Position numbers and translations under genes: made by a program. 64,000 nucleotides of DNA from UBA1067 sp050874585 (lineage in GTDB: Bacteria; Verrucomicrobiota; Kiritimatiellia; RFP12; UBA1067): the NCBI GenBank assembly GCA_050874585.1, contig JBNMKZ010000007.1, forward strand, positions 1-64,000. The letters run 5' to 3'. The notes beneath the pieces were generated by a model. It was given only the letters and a program-made list of their open reading frames with translations. It made no database searches and was not told the origin of the DNA. This document shows positions 9,247 through 18,458 of this stretch, in pieces. Each line of letters starts with the position of its first letter. Within the stretch, counting starts at the first letter, position 1.

Positions 9247-9744
9247 TTAGGCATTCGCCTCTTCGTATTCAGTCTTTGCCTGCTGGAGTTGCGTAATGAA
9301 CGAACGCACTTTGGGGGCCAGATAAGGCTTGAACACCACATCGAACTTGCCACCCATGATGTTCAACTGAAGCGCGACCTGATCACGTATTTTGAACCAG
9401 GCGAGGACACCCCCGCCGATAGCCAATAAAGTGATAAAGATAGGTCCCGTAGCTGAGATAAAGTTTGACAGTAGCGCGTAGAAAAACCAAGTTCCAATGG
9501 CGACGACCGTACAAACGACAACAGCGATGATGCGTACAATCTTCATGGGTATGTCAATCACGGAATACCCGCCGACCGCGCTCAGAAGAACGTCGACCTG
9601 TTCCAGTTGTTTGAGCGTCATATTACCCTGTCGGATGACGCGTAGCACTTGTCCACGCAAATGCTTATTGGTCAGTGTCAAACTACCGCTTCCCTCCATA
9701 TCGAGAGTTGCGATGGTTGTTTCTGGTGCCTTTTTTTCACTCAT
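9247..9744 (-). CDS. Two-TM membrane protein of unknown function
   Basis: This is 165 residues from the ATG at 9744, chosen because an AGGAAAGG ribosome site lies just upstream. The N-terminal 80 residues are soluble and polar. Two hydrophobic segments follow (about residues 70-95 and 100-120), then a soluble tail with YLAPKVRSFITQLQQAK. I do not recognise it. It lies 77 bp upstream of the other membrane protein and is probably co-expressed. Its less GC-rich base use matches that gene. Confidence 0.65.
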   Translation of the reverse strand: MSEKKAPETTIATLDMEGSGSLTLTNKHLRGQVLRVIRQGNMTLKQLEQVDVLLSAVGGYSVIDIPMKIVRIIAVVVCTVVAIGTWFFYALLSNFISATGPIFITLLAIGGGVLAWFKIRDQVALQLNIMGGKFDVVFKPYLAPKVRSFITQLQQAKTEYEEANA

Positions 9745-10176
9745 TTTTCTACCTTTCCTTCCCCTCTCAGCTTGTTTCGCTCCGGGAAATGGAGAGGGCA
9801 CACTTCCCATCGCGGTTTTAAGTGAGGCCCTGAGAAGCCCTGAAGAAACCACGAAAGGAAATGCGCCCCATAGGACGCACCCCCGAATCGTGACATCTTC
9901 AGTAAAATTTCTCAGGTTTCACTTATGCCATCGATGCGTTGGACGCAGCGGCAGACGGATTTCTCCCCGTCTGACGGCGCAAAGTATACCATATTTTCAC
10001 AACTCTGTGCGAAAATCCGCAACTCCACGCCGCGCCGCTGCGCTTCCTTTCGCGGCAGAATCGCTCTCCGACCCCGCCACATAACCAACTCGTCCGCCCC
10101 CGCGATTTCTTACGCGAGAAATTGGGCATTTGGATATTTGGCTCACCCGCCCTCAGAAAATGGTATAATTCCTCCC
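9745..10176. promoter_or_regulatory. Divergent intergenic region with promoters and a leader hairpin
   Basis: A TATACT box on the minus strand (9983-9988) can drive the two membrane-protein genes. It would give a leader of about 230 bases that begins with a 7-bp hairpin (CAGACGG/CCGTCTG, about 9951-9974). On the plus strand TATAAT at 10164-10169 lies 7 bases before the sigma-factor ATG at 10177. No gene is seen between. The long minus-strand leader could be regulatory, but no riboswitch class was recognised. Confidence 0.45.
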
Positions 10177-10794
10177 ATGCTTCAGACGACAGAAACCTTG
10201 ATTGCGGGGCTTGCCGCGAACGACGAGACGCGCTGGGCGCGCTTCTACCGCGACTACGCCCCGTGGATCGAAAGCACGTTGCTCAAGCACACGCCGCTTT
10301 CGCCTTCGGACGTCGAGGACGTCATCCACGAGACGCTGATTGCGCTTATCGCCCTTATGCCCGCCTATCACCATGACCGCGCGGGAAAGGGCGCGTTCCA
10401 CTCGCTCGTTCTCCGAATTGCCCAAAACAAGGCCTACGACCTTCTGCGCCGCGAGACACGCGCACAGAACCACCGGGTCACATTCGTCGCCGATCCCACC
10501 GCCGGATCGACGGATGCCGCCGAGCCGCACATCACGCTCGAACTGTCCGACACGGACTGGCGGCGAGAACTCTGCGCCATGGCCCTCCGTCGAGTTCTCG
10601 CCGATCCGACCATCCGATCGTCATCCAAGATCGCCTTCCGCCGCTACGCCATTCTGGGCGAGCCGGCCGCACGCGTCGCCGCCGACCTCGGAATCTCCGT
10701 GAACGCACTCTACCAAATCAAGAACCGTCTGACGGAACGCCTCACCGCCGAAGTGCGTACGCTCGAAGCCGAGGACGAAGCCGCGCCGCAATGA
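10177..10794 (+). CDS. ECF-type RNA polymerase sigma factor
   Basis: This is a 205-residue protein with the sigma-70 region 2 pattern (RFYRDYAPWIE, then SDVEDVIHETLIALI and FHSLVLRIAQNKAYDLLRRE). A region-4 helix-turn-helix follows (EPAARVAADLGISVNALYQIKNRLTERL). Such factors direct RNA polymerase to a small regulon. The ATG at 10177 is chosen because TATAAT ends 8 bases before it; the reading frame extends further upstream but would run through the promoter. The next gene, a Ser/Thr kinase, overlaps by 4 bp (ATGA). Kinase-linked ECF sigma factors are typical of Planctomycetota and relatives, where phosphorylation is thought to control sigma activity. Confidence 0.85.
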   Translation: MLQTTETLIAGLAANDETRWARFYRDYAPWIESTLLKHTPLSPSDVEDVIHETLIALIALMPAYHHDRAGKGAFHSLVLRIAQNKAYDLLRRETRAQNHRVTFVADPTAGSTDAAEPHITLELSDTDWRRELCAMALRRVLADPTIRSSSKIAFRRYAILGEPAARVAADLGISVNALYQIKNRLTERLTAEVRTLEAEDEAAPQ

Positions 10795-12170
10795 ACACCG
10801 CCGACATCCAGCACTACCTCACCACGTCCGCCGCCGCTGATGTCTCGGCCGACCTCGCCGCGTCGATTCTCTGCCCCGGCGACCACATCGGCGGCCTCGT
10901 CGCGATTGCTCAGGTAGGGCGCGGCGCAACCGGCGACGTCTGGCGCGTTCACGACGAGGCATCGGGACAAGATCTCGCACTCAAGATATTCCGCCCGCGC
11001 GGCGGCGTTCCACCCGAACGGGTACGCGAACGCTTCTGTGCCGAGGCCCGTCTACTGAGCTCCCTTCGCCATCCCAACCTCATGCGCGTGTTCGCATCCG
11101 GCTCGTTTCGCGGCGCACCCTACTTCACGATGGAACTGCTGCGACCGCTGTCCGAAAGAATGTCCGCCCGCGCCATTGCCGCTCTGGGACGAGACCTCTG
11201 CCGCGCACTCACCTTTCTCCACGCGCACGGCATCGTCCATCGCGACCTCAAGCCGGACAATGTGCTGGTCGCGCCAGACGGACGCTACGTCCTCGCCGAC
11301 CTTGGCATCGCCCATCTCTCAGACGATGCGCTCGCCGGATTCGTCCTCGGACTCGGACGCGGCAACCCGACGCTCATGGGCGGAACCGATCATGCGCTCG
11401 GCACGCCCGGCTTCGCCGCGCCGGAGCAGATGCAGGGGAAAGCCGTATCGCCCGCCGCCGACATCCACGCCCTCGGCGTGCTTTTCGACAATCTCTTCGA
11501 CGGACATCCGCCCTTTGCCTGGCGCATCCTCATTCGGCAAATGACCAGCTCGCTACCAGCGCTACGAAGTCGCTCGCTTGCCGCCGTCCGACGTGCACTC
11601 CTCCTACTCGGCATCCTTTCGCCGACCCGGGCGTGGACGGCTGCCGCCCTGTCTCTCGCTCTTATCGCCGGGGTCATCTTCTACTGCCGTCCGAAATGGG
11701 AGGACTTGACACCGGACGATCGCGAAGCCGACACAATCAAGATGGACGGCATGGAGCACGAACTTTACGGGACACGGATTTTCTTGCGGCCTGGCGGACG
11801 CTATACATACACGGAAGATCTCATTTGGTTCCCAGATTGGTGCTACGACAGAAAGACCGATACGGTGCGGTATGTGCGCAGACCTCTTGTTGTCTCTGGT
11901 CCGGGCACGTTAAAACTGTCGCAGATTGTGGGATACGATGTCTATCTTGTCTCCAACGCTACATTGGTCACATCAGGAATCGTATCGACGAACACATATT
12001 CGATGCGCACAATGCTGATAAACGAATACCCGGCAGGGGAAAGTCCGAAGGATGCCAATGGCCTTTCCCTGCTGCTTCCCGCCTACCACGTCGAGTCCGG
12101 TTCGCGCGTCGTCTTCACCGACAACCCCGACTATCCCCAAGATCTCATTCAACCGTATCCCGGTAAATAG
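10791..12170 (+). CDS. Membrane-anchored Ser/Thr protein kinase
   Basis: This is a 459-residue protein. The kinase domain covers about residues 35-250: Gly loop GRGATGDVW, ATP-binding Lys in LALKIF, catalytic loop HRDLKPDN, DLG in place of DFG, and the GTPGFAAPEQ activation-segment end. One hydrophobic segment (about 285-305, AALSLALIAGVIFYC) separates it from a C-terminal region of about 150 residues outside the cytoplasm, which looks like a sensor domain of unknown fold. It overlaps the ECF sigma factor by 4 bp, so the pair is probably a signalling unit: extracytoplasmic signal, kinase, then sigma factor. The substrate assignment is inferred from this pairing. Confidence 0.85.
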   Translation: MNTADIQHYLTTSAAADVSADLAASILCPGDHIGGLVAIAQVGRGATGDVWRVHDEASGQDLALKIFRPRGGVPPERVRERFCAEARLLSSLRHPNLMRVFASGSFRGAPYFTMELLRPLSERMSARAIAALGRDLCRALTFLHAHGIVHRDLKPDNVLVAPDGRYVLADLGIAHLSDDALAGFVLGLGRGNPTLMGGTDHALGTPGFAAPEQMQGKAVSPAADIHALGVLFDNLFDGHPPFAWRILIRQMTSSLPALRSRSLAAVRRALLLLGILSPTRAWTAAALSLALIAGVIFYCRPKWEDLTPDDREADTIKMDGMEHELYGTRIFLRPGGRYTYTEDLIWFPDWCYDRKTDTVRYVRRPLVVSGPGTLKLSQIVGYDVYLVSNATLVTSGIVSTNTYSMRTMLINEYPAGESPKDANGLSLLLPAYHVESGSRVVFTDNPDYPQDLIQPYPGK

Positions 12171-12656
12171 TATGCTTCGGCGGCTCTGTGAGCGGTCGCG
12201 TCGTTCAGCCGGCCCAAAGGCAAGTATGTATTCCGTAACTGTTCCCCTTGCGGCAGATTTCTGATGCCCGTCGGACGGAATTCTGATGCCCATCAGAAAA
12301 GTTTCTGATGCCCGTCGGAAAAAATTCTGATAGGCATCAGACGGCCCTATGCCCCGCATCGGGACGGAACCGGACCGAGGTAACGCTTTTGCGCCGTGCC
12401 CATCAGACGAAGACTTACTCCTGAGTAAATCAAAACTTACTGCCGAGTAAGTCTAAAGTTACTCGGCAGTAAGTTTCCTTCCGATGGGCATCAGCCTGCC
12501 GGGAGATGCCGAGGCCCCACCGCCGGGATGCGCAGGAATGCCCCTTCCGCTCACCTTCTCGCACAAAATCATCGCAAATCAGACGAAAAGGTGACGCTTT
12601 TATGAGAAATCGCAAGACGGCAAGGAAAATCCGAGAAATGCGTACGCCGCAGCCCG
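12171..12656. repeat. Convergent intergenic region with two kinds of palindrome arrays
   Basis: Between the 3' ends of the kinase and nadE there is no gene. Four units of the type TTCTGATGCCCATCAGAA lie at about 12258-12343; the copy at 12281-12298 is a perfect palindrome and the others are imperfect. They are followed by the palindromic cassette described separately at 12395-12491. Since both flanking genes end here, terminator function on both strands is possible. Confidence 0.55.
12395..12491. repeat. Palindromic cassette, copy 1 (matches 55126-55223)
   Basis: Near-terminal inverted repeats GTGCCCATCAG and CCGATGGGCA bound three palindromes of the ACTTACT-GAGTAAGT type. The second (ACTTACTGCCGAGTAAGT) and the third are reverse complements of each other, so they can also form one long hairpin of about 19 bp. 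The copy at 55.1 kb has the same layout with different central bases that still pair. It is probably a small non-autonomous mobile element. Confidence 0.6.
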
Positions 12657-14486
12657 TCAAGTGAGCGGCGGCGGCGGAATATCCGCCGGCATCCGCCAGT
12701 CCGCACGCGGCGAAAGTGAAAGCGTAATCTTTGGTCCGTCCGGCACACAGTTGCGCTTGTACTGCGCGGCGAAAAAGCGACGAATGAACGTGTCTCGCGT
12801 CCGCTTGATGACATCGTCCGCATAAACGCCCCGGAAGGCAATTGCCGCAAGGTCGAGCAGTTTTGCCGATGAGGCCCCTTCGGCGAGAAAGTGGTAAAGG
12901 AAAAAGTCATGGAGCGGATACGGCCCAAGGCGCGACTCCGAATCGTTGGCCACCGCACCCGGCACCAATTCGGGTGTAATCGGCGCGGAAGCAATCCCAA
13001 CAAGAAGGGACTTCAGCGGTTCCGCCGCGCTCTCTGCGAGTCCGCGCAAGGCCCCGAGCACCATTGTCTTCGGAATGGACGCGTTCATTTGGTACATGCT
13101 CATGTGATCGCCATTGTAGGTATTCCACCCGAGGGCGATTTCCGAAAGGTCGCCTGTTCCGACGACGAGCGCGCCCTCCATGTTGGCGACATCCATGAGC
13201 ACTTGTGTCCGCTCCCGTGCCTGCACGTTCTCATAGGCAATGTCGTGCACCGATTCCGCATGTCCAATATCCGACAAGTGGCGGCGGCACGACTCCCTGA
13301 TGTCGATGACCCGAACGGTGGCACCGACCGACTCGGAAAGCCGCACGGCAGCCGTCTGCGTCCGATCGGTCGAACCAAAGCCCGGCATGACAACGGCCAC
13401 CAAGTTCGTCGGCGGCAGTTCCGCACGGCGCAAGGCTTCTGCCGCGCCCATCAGGGCGAGTGCCGAATCCGCTCCACCCGAGACACCGATGACAAGTTTT
13501 TGCGCATGGGCACTCTGCAACCGCCGCGCCAGAGCCACGGACTGGATTTCAAGAATGGCCTTCGGCCACTGAGCCTCCCCATAGGCATCCTCAAACGGCA
13601 TCCGCGAAACCGACTCGGGCTGCGCCGTCGGCACTGGCACCTCGAATGGAACAACCACCGGCGGGCGAGCCGTGCAACGGACCTCGCCATCCGATGAGTC
13701 CCCCAACCGACGATAGCGAAGTGCCGCGAGATCGACCACGGCTTCGGCGCGGGCCGCGTCCCCATGAAAACGCGGCAGCTGTGAGACGATTCGCCCATCG
13801 GTGGCAATCAGCGAGGCTCCTCCGAAAACGGCATCCGAGCAGGACTCGCCCGTTCCCGCACACGCCATTGCATACACGCACCCAAGGCGGGCACTCTGAT
13901 GACTCGCCATCTCACGTCGCCGCAACGCCTTGCCAAGGAAATCCGTACTCGCCGAAAGGTTGAAGACGACATCCACACCGGCCGTCGCCATCACCGAACT
14001 GGGTGGCACCGGCGACCATGCGTCTTCGCAAATCTCAACGCCGAACCGAAACGCACCAATGTCAAAAACCTGGACGGACTCATCAAGCGGTGCGGGTGCG
14101 AACTGCCGCTTCTCATAATACTCCGCATAATTCGGCAGGATGTGCTTGCGCACGAGCCCCCTCACGCATCCGCCGCTGACGACGGCGGCGGCATTGTGGA
14201 GGACGCCGCCCTCACGCACGGGGAGTCCGACGATGCAGACAATCGGCAGGTCGGCGGTCTCCTTCACTATCCGCTCCAACCCGCCCTTCGCGCCGTCTAA
14301 CAGTTCATCCCGATAGAACAGGTCGCCACACGTATAACCCGTGAGCGCGAGTTCAGGGAAGACAATCGCCGCGACGCCATCCCGTGCCGCCGCACGCGTC
14401 ATTGCGACGATTTCCTCCGCATTGCGGAGCGGATTCCCCAAGGCAAGTCTCGGCGTTGCCGCCGCAATCTTAAAGAAGTCCTTCAT
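12657..14486 (-). CDS. nadE: Glutamine-dependent NAD+ synthetase
   Basis: This protein of 609 residues converts nicotinate adenine dinucleotide to NAD+ using ammonia from glutamine. The N-terminal nitrilase-type glutaminase domain (about 1-270) shows the Glu in VFPELALTGYTCGDLF, the Lys in LVRKHILPNY and the nucleophile Cys in GVEICEDAW. The C-terminal synthetase domain has the ATP-pyrophosphatase loop VIGVSGGADSALAL. The length fits the two-domain form. The ATG at 14486 is one base after the upstream stop, and it is the last gene of the kdsA-to-nadE run. The cytoplasmic role is well supported. Confidence 0.92.
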   Translation of the reverse strand: MKDFFKIAAATPRLALGNPLRNAEEIVAMTRAAARDGVAAIVFPELALTGYTCGDLFYRDELLDGAKGGLERIVKETADLPIVCIVGLPVREGGVLHNAAAVVSGGCVRGLVRKHILPNYAEYYEKRQFAPAPLDESVQVFDIGAFRFGVEICEDAWSPVPPSSVMATAGVDVVFNLSASTDFLGKALRRREMASHQSARLGCVYAMACAGTGESCSDAVFGGASLIATDGRIVSQLPRFHGDAARAEAVVDLAALRYRRLGDSSDGEVRCTARPPVVVPFEVPVPTAQPESVSRMPFEDAYGEAQWPKAILEIQSVALARRLQSAHAQKLVIGVSGGADSALALMGAAEALRRAELPPTNLVAVVMPGFGSTDRTQTAAVRLSESVGATVRVIDIRESCRRHLSDIGHAESVHDIAYENVQARERTQVLMDVANMEGALVVGTGDLSEIALGWNTYNGDHMSMYQMNASIPKTMVLGALRGLAESAAEPLKSLLVGIASAPITPELVPGAVANDSESRLGPYPLHDFFLYHFLAEGASSAKLLDLAAIAFRGVYADDVIKRTRDTFIRRFFAAQYKRNCVPDGPKITLSLSPRADWRMPADIPPPPLT

Positions 14487-14487
14487 T

Positions 14488-15390
14488 TCACAAGCCCTCG
14501 TCAACAAAGCCCTTGAAATCATCCGACAGCCTGACGACACCCGCCGACGCGGAAAAGCCCGCGCCGAAGCCCGCAATCAGGACCCGTCGACCGGGGCTTC
14601 CCTTCGCCGCCAATGCCAGCGCGACGGAACAGGAACCCGGGTTCGCGTACGCAGCACCACAGATCAGAAGCCGGTCCTCCCATTTCAACGCACGGGACAA
14701 CTGGCGAACCATATAAAGATTGGCCTGATGAGGCACGAAGTCCTCAAACGGAGTCTCGGCGAACGGCCGAAGGAACTTCACCACATCCGTCGCCACGAAG
14801 GCAAACACCTTGAAGCCATCCATTCGAATCGGCCCCGCTGCCGGGCATGTCAACGCATCCGATGCGTGGGAGAGGAAGTCGAACCGACTGTTCACCCCGT
14901 GTCCAGAAGAGACAAGCGTCGCTGTCGCGGCATCCGAGAAGAGTTCTCCCGTGCCACGCGCCGACTCGCCCGACAGGCGCGACTGAATGTCACCATCCAC
15001 GACAAGGATTTTTCGGCCCGTATCCGCCGCGAGCCGCCCGGCCAAGTAGACGGCGTAAGGATAGGCACTGCAGGCCATCTGCACGTCAAACGCAACGACA
15101 TTCGGTCCAAGGCCCAAAGCCGTCGCGATCCGCACGGCGAGCGAGGGGAAGCGTTCCTCTGCGGAGAATGTCGCAACAATGACACCACCCCAGGGTTCCT
15201 CATCCGCCTCCCGGAGAGGATGCGCCGCACGGAGCATCAAGTCGACGAGCGACTCGCCGGAGACGATTCGCCGCGACGGAAAGCCCGTCGCCTCAATGAC
15301 TTCCGGGCCGACGGTCACCGCATTGTCAACGACCGTCCCACCGACCGCCGCAGATACGCCTTCCAGCACGACCTCGGGACACTCAATCAT
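14488..15390 (-). CDS. FabH-like beta-ketoacyl-ACP synthase III family protein
   Basis: This is 300 residues with the thiolase-fold KAS III signature: the nucleophile Cys in VQMACSAYPYAVYLAG, the His in FVPHQANLYMVRQL and the Asn in GAAYANPGSCS. The C-terminus has the GFGAGFSASAGVV loop. It is shorter and more divergent than the canonical FabH at 47.1 kb, so it may act on a special acyl substrate rather than start ordinary fatty acids. The start overlaps the 3' end of ptsI by 4 bp, placing it in the PTS/LPS operon. What that says about its role is unclear. Confidence 0.75.
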   Translation of the reverse strand: MIECPEVVLEGVSAAVGGTVVDNAVTVGPEVIEATGFPSRRIVSGESLVDLMLRAAHPLREADEEPWGGVIVATFSAEERFPSLAVRIATALGLGPNVVAFDVQMACSAYPYAVYLAGRLAADTGRKILVVDGDIQSRLSGESARGTGELFSDAATATLVSSGHGVNSRFDFLSHASDALTCPAAGPIRMDGFKVFAFVATDVVKFLRPFAETPFEDFVPHQANLYMVRQLSRALKWEDRLLICGAAYANPGSCSVALALAAKGSPGRRVLIAGFGAGFSASAGVVRLSDDFKGFVDEGL

Positions 15391-17174
15391 ATCAGCAAGT
15401 CGTCAAAGTCGGGGATTCGCGCCGTCAGCCACTTCCGGCAGGCGGCGAAGATTTCCTGCGCGGGGCGATCCGCATCCATCCCCAGCGCAAACGCCGCGTA
15501 TCCCGCGAGGTCGGCCCTGGTCAGACGACGGAGAATGTTCGAGATGACGGGAATGTAGGTCGCCGACATCGACAGGACGTCAACGCCCATCGCCACCCAT
15601 AGCACCCCCACCACAGGATCCGACGCACTTTCGCCGCAGACCGAGACGGGGATGCCGTTCTTACGCGCCGCCGCAATCGTGCGCCGAATCAACTCAAGGA
15701 TGGCTGGGTTCAGCGGCTGGTAGAGGTTGGCAACGGCCTCGTTGCCGCGATCGGCCGCCATGACATACTGGACGAGGTCGTTCGTCCCAATGGAGAAGAA
15801 ATCAACATGCCGCGCCAAGGCATCCGCATTGATGGCCGCCGCAGGAACCTCAATCATCGCCCCAATGGCGACATTTCGGTCATAGGCAATGCCCTCCGCA
15901 TCCAGCTCACGCTTCACCTTCTCAACCTGCACGGCCGCCTCGCGAAGTTCCTCAATGCAACTGACCATCGGATACATGATCTTCGTGCGACCAAAGGCTG
16001 AAGCCCGCAGAATGGCACGGAGCTGAGTCCGAAAGACATCAATGTGCGAAAGCGAGTAGCGGATTGAGCGGTTGCCAAGGAATGGGTTCGCCTCCTTCAC
16101 CGAAAGGCCGCGCACCGTCTTATCACCGCCGATGTCGAGCGTCCGAATGGTCACCGACCCACGATTCCAAAGGGTCGCGGCGAACTTGACGGCATCGCGA
16201 TAGGCCTCGAACTGCTCCTGCTCGGTCGGCTCGCGCTCGCCGTTGAGCCAAAGGTACTCACTGCGGTAGAGGCCAATGCCCCGCGCACCGAAAGGCTGAA
16301 CGCTGGCAATGGGTACGCCCGGGTGGACATTGGCGTAAATCAGGACCTCGCTTCCGTCGGCGAGCCGCCCCGCACAGGACCCGTCCACCGCCGCCTCGGA
16401 ATGCTCCTTCTGCCGCTTGATGAGAAGTTCAAAGTCGGCGAGCGTCTGCTCGTCGGGGTCGACGGTCACCGCCCCGTTGGTCCCGTCGAGAAGAATCGTC
16501 CCGCCAGGGCTCACGCGTTCAGTGATGTCCCCAAGTCCCGTAACGGCGGGAATGCCCATCGCTCGGGCAAGCAGGGCCACATGGCTCGTCGTCGAACCGC
16601 CGTTCGTCGCAAAGCCAAGAAGATACTCACGCGGCAACTGAACCGTTTCAGACGGCGTCAAATCGTCCGCAACAACAATCGAGGGAACCTTCAGTTCGCT
16701 CCACGGACCCGGCGACGAACCCGAGAACGCCTTCAACAGACGACGCTCCACATCGTCAAGGTCGCGGACGCGTTCGCGGAAATACGGGTCATTCATCCGC
16801 GCAAACCGTTCACGGTAATTCGCCGCCGTGGCCTTGACGGCCGCCTCGGCATTGACATGGTCAATGGCAATGCGGCGCTCATTCTCCGCCGCAATCATCG
16901 GATCCTCAAGTATCATCAGGTGACATTCGAAGACCCGAACATCCTCACGCCCCGCCCGCTCACGAAGCGCCGCGACAATGCCCTCCAGATCGCGCTTGAC
17001 GCTCGCCACGGCCCGCTTCAGGCGCTGGAGCTCATCGCCTTCTCGACCGAGTTCGACGACATACTCGGGGACGGGAATCTCCTCCCCGCTCCGATAGAGG
17101 AAGACTGGACCCGCTGCGAAGCCACGCGCCGTCGCCAGGCCTGCAACGGTCATCATGGTCGGCTTATTGCTCAT
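15387..17174 (-). CDS. ptsI: PTS enzyme I (phosphoenolpyruvate-protein phosphotransferase)
   Basis: This protein of about 595 residues passes phosphate from phosphoenolpyruvate to HPr. The phosphohistidine motif GGSTTSHVALLARAMGIPAV is at about residues 185-205. The C-terminal PEP-binding barrel shows ANVHPGVPIASVQPFGARGIGLYRSEYLW and the SIGTNDLVQYVMAADR motif. The start at 17174 overlaps the end of ptsH by 11 bp; an alternative ATG pair lies 6-7 codons in. No sugar-specific EII gene is in the window, so with HprK and HPr this looks like a regulatory rather than a transport system. Confidence 0.93.
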   Translation of the reverse strand: MSNKPTMMTVAGLATARGFAAGPVFLYRSGEEIPVPEYVVELGREGDELQRLKRAVASVKRDLEGIVAALRERAGREDVRVFECHLMILEDPMIAAENERRIAIDHVNAEAAVKATAANYRERFARMNDPYFRERVRDLDDVERRLLKAFSGSSPGPWSELKVPSIVVADDLTPSETVQLPREYLLGFATNGGSTTSHVALLARAMGIPAVTGLGDITERVSPGGTILLDGTNGAVTVDPDEQTLADFELLIKRQKEHSEAAVDGSCAGRLADGSEVLIYANVHPGVPIASVQPFGARGIGLYRSEYLWLNGEREPTEQEQFEAYRDAVKFAATLWNRGSVTIRTLDIGGDKTVRGLSVKEANPFLGNRSIRYSLSHIDVFRTQLRAILRASAFGRTKIMYPMVSCIEELREAAVQVEKVKRELDAEGIAYDRNVAIGAMIEVPAAAINADALARHVDFFSIGTNDLVQYVMAADRGNEAVANLYQPLNPAILELIRRTIAAARKNGIPVSVCGESASDPVVGVLWVAMGVDVLSMSATYIPVISNILRRLTRADLAGYAAFALGMDADRPAQEIFAACRKWLTARIPDFDDLLI

Positions 17175-17448
17175 CAGGTATATCGAACTTGCGCCCAACA
17201 AGCGCCTCCAGCTCGTCAAGGGCCTCCTGGGCCTGCGGTCCGGATGCCGTCACCTTCAGGACGGCACCATGTCCCGCCTCAAGCGTCATCAACGCCATGA
17301 TCGACTTGCCCGACACGACCGTGCCGTCCTTTTCGACCTCAATGTCCGCATCATAGCGGCTGGCAGTCTTTGCGAAAAGCCCCGCCGGACGGACATGCAT
17401 TCCGTAGCGGTTAGCGAGCGTCAGTGTTTTCGTGAGTTTCTCTGCCAT
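17164..17448 (-). CDS. ptsH: Phosphocarrier protein HPr
   Basis: This is a 94-residue protein, the standard HPr length. The active-site His is in GMHVRPAGLFAKTA, and the regulatory Ser is in GKSIMALMTLEA, the site that HPr kinase phosphorylates. It accepts phosphate from enzyme I in the cytoplasm. It lies 5 bp downstream of hprK and overlaps ptsI, giving the order hprK-ptsH-ptsI. The presence of the Ser site together with HprK supports real Ser phosphorylation in this organism. Confidence 0.95.
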   Translation of the reverse strand: MAEKLTKTLTLANRYGMHVRPAGLFAKTASRYDADIEVEKDGTVVSGKSIMALMTLEAGHGAVLKVTASGPQAQEALDELEALVGRKFDIPDEQ

Positions 17449-17453
17449 TCCGT

Positions 17454-18449
17454 TTACCCCTTTTCCTTTGATTTCCTCATTTTTGCCGCGTCTGCGCGGC
17501 GGCGCAGGCGTTCCGACAGATCCTCAACCGGATCATAACCTGAAAGTATCAGTTTCTGCTGCTGGGCGGCCGTCTCGACAAGGTTCACGAGATCGCGTCC
17601 CTCTGAAACGGGAATAATGATGTTCGGCACGTCAACGCCCAGAATCGTCCGAACCCGCCGCGTCTGCCCGACACGGTCAATCTCTCCGACGACGTCCTTC
17701 AGTTTCTTGAAGGTAATCACCATCTGCAGGCGCTTTTCGCCGCGCACGGCCCCAATGCCGAAAATGCTCGGCACATGAAGGATGCCGATGCCACGGATCT
17801 CCATAAAGCCGACCGTCGAATCGGAAGCCGACCCAAAGAGAATGTTGTCCGCACCACGGCGTATGCAGGTCAGGTCGTCCGCGACAAGCGCATAGCCGCG
17901 GCGAATCAGCCCAAGGGCCGTCTCGGACTTGCCGAGCCCCGGTGCACCCTCAAACATCACCCCAAGACCACAGACCTCCACCATCGTCCCGTAAATCGAT
18001 GTGCGCGGCGCACTCAACCGTTCGAGCACAAATGCACACAGGTGCGAGAAGACCTTCGTCTTCAGCGTGGTGGACATAATGACGGCACCCGACTTCTCCG
18101 CGAGTTCAATCTCGTCCGGCAGAAGCCTGTTGCCATTCGTAATGATAAAGCAAAATGCCTTCAGCTCCAACAGGGCGCGGATGCGCGCCAGTCGCGTCTC
18201 AGCCTTCAGCGAGTGAAGGTAGGCAACTTCAGCATTGCCCAGGAGCTGAAGGCGCTTCCAGGCAAAATGCTCGTGAAAGCCCGTCAACGCCAAACCCGGC
18301 CGATTGACAATCGGCTCGTCGATTCGACGGTCGAGGCTCTTCCCTCCGGCGACGAGCTCAAGGCACAATTCCTCGCGCCCGGCCTCAAAGAAGTCGGACA
18401 CCGTGAAATCTGTGCCGTTGGCACTGCCGCCGGAAGGAATCGCGTCCAT
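17454..18449 (-). CDS. hprK: HPr kinase/phosphorylase
   Basis: This 331-residue protein phosphorylates and dephosphorylates HPr on its Ser. The N-terminal receiver-like domain is followed by the catalytic domain with Walker A GAPGLGKS (about residues 168-175), the LVADD motif and the family signature MEIRGIGILHVPSIFGI. Length and order of motifs match the family. It is 9 bp from the ribosome hibernation gene upstream and 5 bp from ptsH. Together they link carbon/energy state to regulation. Confidence 0.93.
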   Translation of the reverse strand: MDAIPSGGSANGTDFTVSDFFEAGREELCLELVAGGKSLDRRIDEPIVNRPGLALTGFHEHFAWKRLQLLGNAEVAYLHSLKAETRLARIRALLELKAFCFIITNGNRLLPDEIELAEKSGAVIMSTTLKTKVFSHLCAFVLERLSAPRTSIYGTMVEVCGLGVMFEGAPGLGKSETALGLIRRGYALVADDLTCIRRGADNILFGSASDSTVGFMEIRGIGILHVPSIFGIGAVRGEKRLQMVITFKKLKDVVGEIDRVGQTRRVRTILGVDVPNIIIPVSEGRDLVNLVETAAQQQKLILSGYDPVEDLSERLRRRADAAKMRKSKEKG

Positions 18450-18458
18450 GCGCAGTCC

